From CAWBBA01 sp963741625 (GTDB lineage: Bacteria > Desulfobacterota > Desulfomonilia > Desulfomonilales > Desulfomonilaceae), in assembly GCA_963741625.1 (NCBI GenBank), contig CAVUIT010000009.1, forward strand, positions 1 through 64,000: 64,000 nucleotides of DNA. The letters are read 5' to 3'. Numbering within the stretch: the first letter of the stretch is position 1; each line of letters opens with the position of its first letter. Both the position numbers and the translations under genes were made by a program. This document shows positions 27,042-36,108 of this stretch, piece by piece. The notes beneath the pieces are model-generated. The model saw only the letters and a program-made list of their open reading frames with translations, made no database searches and was not told where the DNA came from.

Positions 27042-29561
27042 TTGGCAGTGCTTCACGAGAAGACCACCGTTGGAATAGAAGAGGAAATCCAGAAATCATA
27101 TCTGGATTATGCCATGAGTGTGATCATCGGCCGGGCCCTCCCCGATTTGCGAGACGGCTTAAAACCGGTTCACCGTAGAATCCTCTATGCCATGCATCGA
27201 AGCGGCAATGTCTGGAATAGGCCTTACCGCAAAGCAGCTAGAGTAGTCGGCGATGTGATCGGTCAATATCATCCTCATGGTGACACCGCGGTTTACGACT
27301 CGGTAGTCCGAATGGCTCAGCCGTTTTCCTTACGTTATACCTTCGTCGACGGGCAAGGAAACTTCGGCAGTGTGGATGGCGACGCACCCGCGGCCATGCG
27401 GTATACAGAGGTTCGAATGGACCGCATCTGCCAGGCGGTGCTCGAAGATCTTGACAAACAAACCGTGGACTTCATCCCTAATTACGACAACACACAGGAA
27501 GAGCCCGTTGTCTTGCCGGCCAGGTTTCCGGTGCTTTTAGTGAACGGCTCGCAGGGGATAGCCGTCGGAATGGCCACCAATATACCGCCCCACAATCTGG
27601 GAGAAATTGTTGACGCCACCATATTTCTAATAAGCAACCCGTCAGCATCGATCACGGATCTTATGCAATTCGTCCCGGGGCCGGATTTTCCGACGAGCGG
27701 ATTCATACACGGGAGGCAGGGAATCCTGGACGCTTACACCACCGGTCGCGGATCGGTCCGAATGAGGGCCAGAGCCGAGGTGGAAGATGCAGGGAAGGGC
27801 TTTCAGCGAATTGTCGTGACTGAAATCCCCTACATGGTCAACAAAGCCAGGATGGTGGAAAACGTTGCTGAACTTGTTAAGGATAAAAGGATACCCGGTA
27901 TTCGAGACCTAAGAGATGAGTCGGACCGCCATGGTATGCGGGTGGTATTTGAGCTGAAGAAAGACGAGAACCCGGACGTAGTCCTTAACCAGCTTTTCAG
28001 GTACACCCAGCTTCAAACCAGCTTCGGAATTCAGCTTCTATCCGTGCACAATCAACGGCCGAAGCAATTCAACCTCAAAGAGATTCTGCAGCGGTTCATT
28101 GACTTCCGCAAAGAAGTGGTGATCCGCAGAACACGGTTCGAGGTTGCCCGCGCACGTGAGAGGGCTCACATCCTCGAAGGCTTGAAAACTGCGCTGGATA
28201 ATCTGGATGCGGTTATCGCGCTTATCAAAGCTGCGGAAAACCCTGCAACGGCACGCCAGGGCCTAATGGACACTTTCCAGCTCACTCAGGTACAGGCTCA
28301 AGCAATTCTGGACATGCGGCTTCAAAGGTTGACCGGCTTGGAAAGGGACAAGATCCTCCAGGAACTCAAGGAAGTCCTCGCCAAGATAGATGAACTAGAG
28401 GCCATCCTTGCTTCCGAACAGAGAATCCTCGACATCATCATCATGGAACTCCAGGAGGTGAAAGACCAGTTCGGTGATCCGCGACGGACAGAGATCCTAG
28501 ACGCGGAAGGGGACATGCTGGACGAAGACCTTATCCCGCGAGAAGACATGGTGGTAACATTTTCCAGCAGAGGCTATGTCAAAAGAGTACCCGCGAGTCT
28601 CTACAAGAGCCAGCGGCCCGGAGGAAAAGGAAGGATAGGCACCAGAATCGGAACGGAGGATGTAGTTAATCAGATGCTCTATGCCTCCTCCCATGACGTG
28701 CTGCTATGCTTCTCCAACCGAGGACGGGTTTACTGGGTCAGGGTGTTCCAACTCCCGGAAGAGGGGCCTTACGCGCGAGGCAAAGCAATAATTAACCTCT
28801 TACGGCTCGATCCCGGCGAAAAAATCCGGAAGATCCTGCCTGTTCAGGAACTGAGCACCGCAGGGTACGTTGTAATGGTTTCTGCCAAGGGCAAGATCAA
28901 GAAAACAGCCATCGAGGAGTTTTCCAGACCAAGGCTCTCGGGACTCATAGCCCTGACCATCGACCCCGATGATGAACTCATAGGTGTCAATTTTACGACC
29001 GGGGACGATGACATTCTTCTGGCCACCTCTAAGGGCAAGGCAATCAGATTTCACGAGAGTCAGGTGCGGCCGATGGGACGGCAAGCCCGCGGCGTCACAG
29101 GGATCCGGATGAAGATCGACGATGCGGTTATCGGCATGGAGGTGATTTCGGATGGCACCGGTACGCTCTTAACAATAACCCGTAGCGGATTTGGAAAGCG
29201 CACGGCCCTGCCGGAATACCCTGTGAAGCATCGTGGAGGCCAAGGTGTCATAACAATTAAAAACACGGCCAAACTAGGGGACGTCGTAGCCATTCAGATG
29301 GTCGAGGACATAGACCATCTGCTGATACTGACCTCAGGAGGTCGGATCATAAGGCTCCGTATGGACCAGATTTCAGTTATCGGGCGAAACACAATGGGTA
29401 GGACTCTGGTTCGGATGGAGCCGGGTGAGCACGTGGTAGATGTCGCCAGAGCCGAGCCCTCCGAAGAAGACGATAATGATTCAGACGCGGTTGAATCCGA
29501 AGCCGGCCTCGTAAGCGAGGAAACTCTCTCAGAAGATGACGAAGGAGCCGACGAAGATTGA
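27042..29561 (+). CDS. gyrA: DNA gyrase subunit A
   Basis: An 839-residue GyrA, the DNA-breaking subunit of gyrase. The quinolone region reads YHPHGDTAVYDSVVRMAQ, with Thr at the position of E. coli Ser83 and Asp kept at 87. The active-site Tyr is in AMRYTEVRM. The C-terminal wrapping domain has the GyrA box as SQRPGGKGRIG, which marks gyrase rather than topo IV. An acidic tail (SEDDEGADED) ends the protein. Start is TTG at 27042 with GAAGGA upstream. gyrB is not adjacent. The archease gene begins inside its 3' end. Confidence 0.97.
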   Translation: MAVLHEKTTVGIEEEIQKSYLDYAMSVIIGRALPDLRDGLKPVHRRILYAMHRSGNVWNRPYRKAARVVGDVIGQYHPHGDTAVYDSVVRMAQPFSLRYTFVDGQGNFGSVDGDAPAAMRYTEVRMDRICQAVLEDLDKQTVDFIPNYDNTQEEPVVLPARFPVLLVNGSQGIAVGMATNIPPHNLGEIVDATIFLISNPSASITDLMQFVPGPDFPTSGFIHGRQGILDAYTTGRGSVRMRARAEVEDAGKGFQRIVVTEIPYMVNKARMVENVAELVKDKRIPGIRDLRDESDRHGMRVVFELKKDENPDVVLNQLFRYTQLQTSFGIQLLSVHNQRPKQFNLKEILQRFIDFRKEVVIRRTRFEVARARERAHILEGLKTALDNLDAVIALIKAAENPATARQGLMDTFQLTQVQAQAILDMRLQRLTGLERDKILQELKEVLAKIDELEAILASEQRILDIIIMELQEVKDQFGDPRRTEILDAEGDMLDEDLIPREDMVVTFSSRGYVKRVPASLYKSQRPGGKGRIGTRIGTEDVVNQMLYASSHDVLLCFSNRGRVYWVRVFQLPEEGPYARGKAIINLLRLDPGEKIRKILPVQELSTAGYVVMVSAKGKIKKTAIEEFSRPRLSGLIALTIDPDDELIGVNFTTGDDDILLATSKGKAIRFHESQVRPMGRQARGVTGIRMKIDDAVIGMEVISDGTGTLLTITRSGFGKRTALPEYPVKHRGGQGVITIKNTAKLGDVVAIQMVEDIDHLLILTSGGRIIRLRMDQISVIGRNTMGRTLVRMEPGEHVVDVARAEPSEEDDNDSDAVESEAGLVSEETLSEDDEGADED

Positions 29562-29973
29562 TGTGGGATGGACCCTCCTGGACCACACGGCGGACGTCCG
29601 TATGGCAGTTCACGGGTCCTCGCGGGAAGAGCTTTTTCTCAACGCGGCACGAGGATTCACAAATCTTCTTGCGCCGGAATCTAGGGGCCTTCCGGATACT
29701 GACCTAAAGTTACGCCTGGAAGCGGACAGCATCGAAGAGCTACTCGTGGACTGGCTGCGAGAGCTTCTCTTTCATCATGAGACGCGAGGCTTCATCCTTG
29801 TCTCCGCGGATATTGAAGAACTTTCAGACACCACACTGAGGGCCAAATTGGCCGGCCGGACACGCGGCCCCGAAGAGGAACCGGAGATCGAAATCAAGGC
29901 CGTTACTTATCACCAGCTTTCTGTTCATAAGAACGATACCGGATATGATGTCACAATTGTTTTCGACATCTGA
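29536..29973 (+). CDS. Archease (RtcB RNA-ligase activator)
   Basis: A 145-residue archease. The N-terminus WTLLDHTADVRMAVHGSSREELFLNAARGF and the C-terminal AVTYHQLSVHKNDTGYDVTIVFDI are characteristic; conserved Asp/His residues there bind the metal that archease supplies to RtcB. It starts inside the last codons of gyrA (26-base overlap) and its end overlaps the PAP2 gene, so it is translated from the gyrA message. rtcB follows two genes downstream, which supports a functional pair for RNA repair or ligation. Confidence 0.93.
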   Translation: MTKEPTKIDVGWTLLDHTADVRMAVHGSSREELFLNAARGFTNLLAPESRGLPDTDLKLRLEADSIEELLVDWLRELLFHHETRGFILVSADIEELSDTTLRAKLAGRTRGPEEEPEIEIKAVTYHQLSVHKNDTGYDVTIVFDI

Positions 29974-30754
29974 ATGTTCCCGGGCAACAAAATCGCCATT
30001 CATCTTATTGGCAGCGCTCATCATTCTGATCGTTATCTTCATTCCAGTCCTGATTTTCAATCACTCGCTCTTCTTGTGGATGAACGGGCTGCATTCTCCT
30101 TTCACTGACCCAGTCTGGCTGGCTCTCACAACTCTCGGTGACGGACTGCTGCTCGGGATTATTCTGGGCGCTTTTATCCTCGTGAACCCGCGTGTCACAG
30201 TCATGGGACTCCTGGTAATGATACTGTCATCGGTGGTAGTGCACGTCGTGAAGGCCGCGTATCCGAGCTTGCGACCGGCAGAGCTTCTTCAATCGGTACA
30301 TGTGGTGGGCCCTCTGCTCAGATCAGGGTCTTTCCCGTCCGGTCATGCCGCGGCAAGCATGTCAGCCGGCCTGGCCATCGCTCATTTTTGTTCCTCAAGA
30401 GCCACCAGCGCAGTAGTGATGGCAATTGCATTGCTTATGGCTCTGTCGCGGATCTTCGTCGGCGCTCACTTTCCGGCTGACGTATTGGGGGGGATGATTT
30501 GCGCGTTGAGCGTGTTTCTTATTTTCACGCTAACTGCCTGGCCGACACTCGAAGCGCACGTGCCCGAGCACCCCTCTCTTTCTCGGCGACGATTCCGAGT
30601 AGCCTTGTGCTTCGAAGTTTTGGCAGTCCTGTTCGCCCTCTTTGTGCATGCCCCGCACAGTGCGGAACTTCCCTCATTCGCAGTGCTCGTTGCTTTCGCG
30701 GTTTTAGTTTTCCTGGCCGTTGGATATCGAAAGCTGAGAGCTGAGCAGGTTTGA
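29945..30754 (+). CDS. PAP2-family membrane phosphatase
   Basis: A 269-residue integral membrane protein with about 6-7 hydrophobic segments. All three PAP2 motifs are present: KAAYPSLRP, SFPSGHAAASMSAG and SRIFVGAHFPADVLGG. Such enzymes dephosphorylate undecaprenyl diphosphate, phosphatidate or lipid A parts at the outer face of the membrane. The C-terminal third is hydrophobic and extra to the core. It overlaps the archease gene by 29 bases; why a lipid phosphatase lies between archease and rtcB is unclear. Confidence 0.88.
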   Translation: MMSQLFSTSECSRATKSPFILLAALIILIVIFIPVLIFNHSLFLWMNGLHSPFTDPVWLALTTLGDGLLLGIILGAFILVNPRVTVMGLLVMILSSVVVHVVKAAYPSLRPAELLQSVHVVGPLLRSGSFPSGHAAASMSAGLAIAHFCSSRATSAVVMAIALLMALSRIFVGAHFPADVLGGMICALSVFLIFTLTAWPTLEAHVPEHPSLSRRRFRVALCFEVLAVLFALFVHAPHSAELPSFAVLVAFAVLVFLAVGYRKLRAEQV

Positions 30755-30908
30755 GGCCCGCTGCGGTCCCGTGCGCTCCTTCTCAACAGGAGCTTCATGT
30801 CTTATCATACAGTAAGAGTTGGTCCGGCTCAGAGGACGCGGAATCTGTGAGGACCATTTCTTGGCGGTTCCCTTTTCTCGTTTAAATCAGCTCGACGAGG
30901 AATGAATT

Positions 30909-32359
30909 ATGTCCGAAGCAAAACCATTCAGATTAGTACAGATCGACGAGGTTCGCTGGGAAATTCCTAAGACGGGCGGAATGAGGGTTCCTGGTCTAAT
31001 CTTTACCGATTCCAGAATACTGCCTGACATCGAGAAGGACCAGAGCGCTGAACAAGTCTACAATGTCGCTCATATGCCGGGAATAGTCGGCCGGTCCCTC
31101 GCCATGCCGGACGTTCACTGGGGGTACGGCTTTCCGATAGGTGGGGTGGCGGCGTTTGATTTGGATGAAGGGGTGATATCCCCAGGTGGAGTCGGTTATG
31201 ACATAAATTGCGGTGTGCGTCTGATTACAACGGCCTTGGATCGAGAAGCGGTCATGCCTCGCATCAGGCCATTGGTTGACCTACTCTTCGCGCGGGTCCC
31301 CAGCGGGTTAGGGTCAAGAGGCGGAATACACCTGAATCGAAAAGAGTTGTCAGCGGTTCTCAAGAAGGGAGCTGCTTGGGCAGTTGAGAACGGCATGGGA
31401 GAGGCCACGGATCTCGAACATATCGAGGATCACGGCGTTATTGAAGGGGCTGACCCCAACGTGATAAGCGATCGAGCCTTTGAAAGAGGCAAGGACCAGC
31501 TCGGAACTCTCGGTTCGGGTAATCATTTCCTCGAGATCGGGTTCATCGAGGAGATCTTCGATGAGGACACTGCCCGCCAATGGGGTTTGTTCACCGGACA
31601 AGCCACGGTGATGATTCACACCGGCTCCCGAGGGTTCGGATACCAGGTCTGCGATGACTTTCTGGCTCGAATGGTGAAGAGTGTAAGGCAGGAAGGGATC
31701 GAGCTTCCTGACAGGCAACTTGCATGTACCCGCTTGAATACCAACCTGGCCAAGGACTACTTTGCGGAATGAGGTCGGCCGCGAATTTCGCCTTTGCTAA
31801 CCGACAAATCCTCATGCACTTGGCCCGTGGCGCCTGGGAGGAAGCTCTCGGGCTATCGCCGCGGGAACTGAAGTTCCGATTGCTCTATGACGTTTGCCAT
31901 AACATAGCCAAGATCGAGTCTCATACGGTAAATGGTGAACAGAAGAAGCTGTGCGTTCACCGTAAGGGAGCGACTCGGGCCTTCCCCGCCAATCATCCGG
32001 TCCTAGCCCCCGAGTTCCGTTCCACAGGACAGCCGGTGTTGATACCAGGAGATATGGGCCGAGCTTCTTACGTGCTTGCCGGAGAGCCGGGGGCAATGGT
32101 GGAGACCTTTGGATCTGCCTGTCACGGTGCAGGACGCCTCCTGTCCAGGCACGAAGCGCTCAGAAGGACCAAAGGGCGATCAATTGAGCGTGAATTGCAG
32201 GATAACAACGTTTATCCCCGATGGGTCGGGAGAAAGACATTGCGGGAGGAGTTCCCCGAAGCTTACAAGGACGTGAGCATGGTGGTGGACGTGGTTCACA
32301 GAGCCGGTTTAGCCAGGAAGGTGGCCAAAATTCACCCCATGGGTGTGGTCAAAGGTTAG
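30909..32359 (+). CDS. rtcB: RNA-splicing ligase RtcB (frameshifted)
   Basis: RtcB joins 2',3'-cyclic-phosphate and 5'-OH RNA ends using GTP and Mn. The Mn-site Cys is in GVGYDINCGVRL; His residues in GSGNHFLEIG, HTGSRGFGYQ and SACHGAGRLLSR, the last including the loop next to the guanylylated His. The first frame ends KDYFAE; the rest, GMRSAANFAFANRQ..., is in the next frame. One missing G at 31766-31767 explains it: KDYFAGMRSAANFAFANRQ is the expected sequence. Restored length is about 483 residues, normal for the family. GAGG precedes the ATG. Together with archease it makes a complete ligation module. Confidence 0.93.
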
Positions 32360-32589
32360 TTTGGAGTTCAGCCGGAACCTAATTTCACGATAAGTGTCCT
32401 AACAAATAAGCCCATGTGTGATAGGTGTCAGCAACACCTGTTTAGTCATGCCGCTAAGAGGAATACGCCATGTTTTCTCGGTAATGCGTCTTTCATTGGC
32501 GGTTCCTCGAAGCAAAAGAAGCACATGGGCTTTCGCCGTTCTACCCCAACACGACCCCACATATCGTGAAGCTTCTTATGACAAGGATC

Positions 32590-32619
32590 TTGACCGATTA
32601 TCGTTACTTATGATAGAAT
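32590..32619 (+). promoter_or_regulatory. Predicted sigma-70 promoter
   Basis: TTGACC (32590-32595), 18-base spacer, TAGAAT (32614-32619). It stands about 80 bases before the exported-protein gene at 32698 and after a 230-base gap, so it most likely drives that gene. Confidence 0.5.
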
Positions 32620-32697
32620 CATTATGTAAACGTCTCAGCTTAACGGGAGGAGAGAGGCGCTATCAGATTCCGAGCGAATTTGCAGAAGGAGTGTAGC

Positions 32698-33301
32698 ATG
32701 AAACGCGTATTATTATTGGTAGTTATGGTTTTGATGGTCTGCTCTCCTCTGGCAGTCAGTTATGCAGAGGACGAAGTTTATTGGGAAGGCATAACCCCCG
32801 CGGATCCGACGGTCACTGACAAGGATTTTCGTCTGGATTTCAAGCTTCCCGCGGCAAAATCGTTGGGGGACCTCGAAATTTACGATCAGCCTAAAGATAT
32901 TTTCGAGGAAGAAGAATCGGCTGCACCAACCCCACCGGCCGCTTCAGCCCGCCCGACTGCACCGGCTGCCCCGGCGGAACCGCAGCTTCGCCCACCCATA
33001 CAACCCCGCGGCTTAACCAGGCCTCCAGCGGACGTTTCTCCACGTACCGACCGGCACCACACCGAGATCCTCCGAGATCATTCCACAGCCGGCGGAAACC
33101 AGCCCAGGGACAACTGAATCAGTCACCAAACGCCGGAAGGGTTCTACCGCTACGCAAGTTCAGCAGAGCGATGAAGGTCGAAGAACACCGGCTGCTTCCT
33201 CAGACGAACTGGACATGGCCGGTCAGAAAAAGATGAAGTGGGGACAGGTGGACGTTAAACCGGCCGAACCCAAAGGCAAGTTTCAGTGGGGGCAACAGTA
33301 A
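32698..33301 (+). CDS. Hypothetical exported Pro-rich protein (frameshifted)
   Basis: The protein begins with a clear signal peptide (MKRVLLLVVMVLMVCSPLAVSYA) and GAAGGAGTG ahead of the ATG. A short folded part (DEVYWEGITPADPTVTDKDFRLDF) is followed by Ala/Pro-rich linker. The first frame stops at 33117; a neighbouring frame carries an uninterrupted continuation, from about VPTGTTPRSSEIIPQPAE to KGKFQWGQQ, stopping at 33301. A single indel around 33030-33065 would join them into about 200 residues. The repeated KMKWGQVD / GKFQWGQQ near the end supports that this second frame is real. Family unknown. Confidence 0.6.
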
Positions 33302-33381
33302 TCGGCTAATGTCGCGTTTTGGTGCCATCTCCCACAACTAAGCACTCTGATTCCTAAATTCGGTCACGGATTTCGGAAAGC

Positions 33382-33627
33382 ATTGGTGGGACAGGCATTT
33401 GAGACTGGCTCAACATGCCTGAGTGAGAGAAAAACGTAGGACGATATTCTGTCTCCCGGCAATAAATTACCAGTCTACTATCCAGCGTCCCTATGGGACG
33501 ACAAGGATTTGAGCCCCGTAGGGGCGATTGAAAGTAGCCCGGTGCTTCAGCGCCGGGTATAAAATGGTGGCACGTCTCCGCACCTCACGTAGGTGTTGAG
33601 ACGGTTTCAGATGCCTGTCCCACCAAT
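33382..33627. repeat. MITE-like element with about 36-bp inverted ends
   Basis: The left end ATTGGTGGGACAGGCAT(t)TGAGAC(t)GGCTCAAC and the right end, reversed, ATTGGTGGGACAGGCAT(c)TGAAAC(c)GTCTCAAC agree in nearly all positions. About 245 bases, no ORF. The middle has the GCCCCGTAGGGGC palindrome and a CCGGCGCTTCAGCGCCGGG-like stem (33530-33560). Explains most of the gap between 33302 and 33759. Confidence 0.7.
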
Positions 33628-33759
33628 ACCATGATCTCGAATCTTCTTTTATAGTCTCAAGTCCAAGAATACATCAGGCAATAAGCGCCCCACCTGTAGG
33701 CACGCCCGTCGTGGTTGCTCAGCGGTGGACTAGAGTTACCGAGGTCCGAGTAATCGGAA

Positions 33760-34479
33760 TTACTCTTTTCTAGCCCCGAGCTTGATACCGCTGTCCTTCT
33801 GCAACCGCATAAGCGCGACTTCTATGTTGTAATCTCGGATGTTGAGCCCTTTGGATATCGCCACGATTTCTCCGTCGTCCACCCCGATCTCCATCGCCAT
33901 GATCTCTTTCGCTTGTTGTAATCCCGCCAGGTTTACAGGAAAACCCGACCAGAGATTCCAGGACCTGAAATAGACTATCCAGTGGAGCTTATTCTCCATG
34001 ATTCGGGTGTCCACGAGCCTCATGCACGGGCTGGAGCCTTCAGGTTGATCGTAGAAAAAGATGTCTTCGGGCCGGCCCACTTCCATGCACATCCGATTCG
34101 TGCGAGGTCCATGCTTCTTGTAGTAGTCAATCACGTACTGCCAGGCGATCTGTAATCGTTCTCCATAAGTATAATGCTCTCCTGCGGCTTTCTGGGTCGA
34201 GAGCAAGTAAGGCATGTACTCAGCCAGATATTTCTCATCAGCCACAGGGGGCAGATTAAGATGCTCCGGGATTTGAGGCAACAATGGCCGCGCCCCGGGC
34301 TGTCTGATATGGATCATGGCCATGTCGAATTCGATGCGGTCCGCACCTGGGTTGGAGCCTGTGTCCACAGTATAGCGACGGGCCGCACCGTCAGGTTTAC
34401 GCGACTCCTCTATTAGAGTATACAGGCATTGGAACCATGCGTCCGGTATAGTGGTTGCCTCGATGAAAATCGGTTTCAT
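33760..34479 (-). CDS. Thymidylate synthase-like protein (archaeal/methanogen-like)
   Basis: A 239-residue ThyA-fold protein. The active-site Cys lies in SSPCMRLVDTRI, followed by LHWIVYFRSWNLWSGFPVNLAGLQ, where the FRSWN-NLAGLQ part corresponds to the dUMP-binding QRSxD...N region of ThyA. The upstream Arg-rich block and TYGERL also fit. It is shorter than bacterial ThyA (about 264) and reads more like the archaeal type. It would methylate dUMP or a related pyrimidine nucleotide; hydroxymethylation is another possibility. Start at 34479 is set by AGGAGG 7 bases upstream; the open frame goes further to 34542. Confidence 0.75.
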   Translation of the reverse strand: MKPIFIEATTIPDAWFQCLYTLIEESRKPDGAARRYTVDTGSNPGADRIEFDMAMIHIRQPGARPLLPQIPEHLNLPPVADEKYLAEYMPYLLSTQKAAGEHYTYGERLQIAWQYVIDYYKKHGPRTNRMCMEVGRPEDIFFYDQPEGSSPCMRLVDTRIMENKLHWIVYFRSWNLWSGFPVNLAGLQQAKEIMAMEIGVDDGEIVAISKGLNIRDYNIEVALMRLQKDSGIKLGARKE

Positions 34480-34654
34480 GGCACTCCTCCTGGGTGGATA
34501 CTCAAGGTCCCGTCGAATCCGCAAGTTTGATCGTGCGAGCATCGGCTAGGACGTGGCTTTTGGTTCTCTGATTCGGGAATAGCCTATAGCTGATTCGTTT
34601 CTTTATTGCCAGCCTTTTCCCATAATTTGGATAGCGGCTGAACATCTGATATAG

Positions 34655-35341
34655 GTGAGCAAACAACTCGGATTTCCGGGAATTGAGGCAAAGTTGGCTT
34701 TTCGCAGGGAACCATCGGGAAAAGATTGTGATTCCAGTGACTCTTGCAGAGACATGTGGCAGAGTCAGCCCGGTAACTGGGGTCAGGGCAAATTCCGAAA
34801 ATTTTTTATTGAGCCGTTTACATCCTCCAGGAATCCGCCGTGGTTTGATGCCCGAGGGGTTGCTGTAGGCCTTTTCATAGGCCTCGGCATTCCTGTAGGA
34901 ACTCAGATGATGGTTCTCGGACTGCTTAGATTGCTGTTCAGGTTCAACACAATTATCGCCTTTGCCTGCACCTGGGTCAACAATCCCGTCTCCATCATCC
35001 CCATGTATTATGGATATTATTGCCTCGGCTCATTAATACTTGGAAGACAGGTCATCATGAGCGCGGAAGACTTCCAGACCCTTATGAGACCAATGCTGTA
35101 CCCCGAATATTTTTGGCACTCGGCGCAAGCCTTTGTTTACCTGGGTTGGGACATTGTGGTGCGGTGGTCTGTCGCTGCCTTGACCGTTTCAGCGACATGC
35201 GGACTGATCGGATATCTGGCTAGCTATCGGCTCTTGATGAAGCGCTGTAGGAGAAAGGCTCAACGCCTTGGAATAACCTACGAGAAGCTTCTTTCGGAAC
35301 TCGAAGGCTCAGTCGAAAAGAGCGAGAAGGCTCAGAGCTGA
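34655..35341 (+). CDS. DUF2062 membrane protein
   Basis: A protein of up to 228 residues with two to four membrane segments. The core PPWFDARGVAVGLFIGLGIPVGTQMMVLGLLRLLFRFNTIIAFACTWVNNPVSI is the DUF2062 signature (AxGfaxGxfig...P...R.N...a..gtwvsNP). The C-terminus is basic and then acidic (KRCRRKAQRL...SVEKSEKAQS). Function of the family is not established; some members are glycosyltransferase partners. The start is uncertain: GTG at 34655 or ATG at 34754. Confidence 0.78.
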   Translation: MSKQLGFPGIEAKLAFRREPSGKDCDSSDSCRDMWQSQPGNWGQGKFRKFFIEPFTSSRNPPWFDARGVAVGLFIGLGIPVGTQMMVLGLLRLLFRFNTIIAFACTWVNNPVSIIPMYYGYYCLGSLILGRQVIMSAEDFQTLMRPMLYPEYFWHSAQAFVYLGWDIVVRWSVAALTVSATCGLIGYLASYRLLMKRCRRKAQRLGITYEKLLSELEGSVEKSEKAQS

Positions 35342-35388
35342 AAGGTGCCGCCTGATACGAATCTCTTATAGCTAGAAAATTACAACTA

Positions 35389-35614
35389 GTGTGGTGTCCC
35401 GCAAGTAACCTCCATAACCTGGCATCTGAGCCCCTCCCGGGAGTTCCAACTAACCAGAAGGAGGCCAGCTTTGTCATTGCGAGCGCAGCGAAGCAATCTC
35501 CAGCGTTTGCACTACAACCCCGCGAGATTGCTTCGTCGCTTCGCTCCTCGCAACGACACTGGCTCGTGTGCTGGCCAGGGCAGGGATTTGAGAGCTAATT
35601 GCGGGACACCGCAC
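35389..35614. repeat. MITE-like element with 16-bp inverted ends
   Basis: GTGTGGTGTCCCGCAA at the left end and GTGCGGTGTCCCGCAA (reversed) at the right end, one mismatch. The interior holds a second inverted repeat, TTGCGAGCGCAGCGAAGCAA facing TTGCTTCGTCGCTTCGC. No ORF is convincing. It fills most of the gap 35342-35718; GGTCGGGCTGTGCCCGAC at 35642 is an additional small palindrome. Confidence 0.7.
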
Positions 35615-35718
35615 CAGGCACGGAAGCCAGACTTATCAGGTAGGTCGGGCTGTGCCCGACGTAATAGGCGGCAACGGGCCGGCCTACAAGCTGAATTTGT
35701 GGTGAACCGGTATCAACC

Positions 35719-36057
35719 CTAATCCGGCATTCCTGTATCAATCCAGTCAGCTATCTCACCGATTTCATCACTTGACAGATACGGCCCGCCTGACGGCATT
35801 CTCCGATAGCCTCCAATGGGGCCTCTGAGAATCCGCAACAGATTGGTTTCGTATGCCCGTCCGTTTCCCACCTTATCCGTGTCGATGAGCCGTTTTCCAT
35901 AGGGAGCGCTGGCCGCCAGCTCTTCTTTTGTCTCCCACCCGATGTCGCCTTCATGGCTGGCCTTCATTTTCGGTTCGCGTCCATTTTCCAGCTTCCACCG
36001 CCCCAAAGCATTATCCAAGATCTCTTTAATTCTCAGCCAATTTACGTTCGACATCAA
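35719..36057 (-). CDS. Hypothetical protein with cytochrome-like C-terminus but no haem site
   Basis: A 112-residue soluble protein. Its C-terminus RRMPSGGPYLSSDEIGEIADWIDTGMPD has the pattern typical of cytochrome-c-like domains (MPxGGPxLs..ei..i..WI..GMP), in which Met would ligate haem. But no CxxCH motif is present; the protein contains no Cys at all. So it is either a haem-less relative or a binding module. No signal peptide. Family not recognised. Confidence 0.6.
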   Translation of the reverse strand: MMSNVNWLRIKEILDNALGRWKLENGREPKMKASHEGDIGWETKEELAASAPYGKRLIDTDKVGNGRAYETNLLRILRGPIGGYRRMPSGGPYLSSDEIGEIADWIDTGMPD

Positions 36058-36108
36058 TTACCTCCCAACTGCCGCACAGTAAAAGCACCTAACAATAATG
36101 TGTATCAT

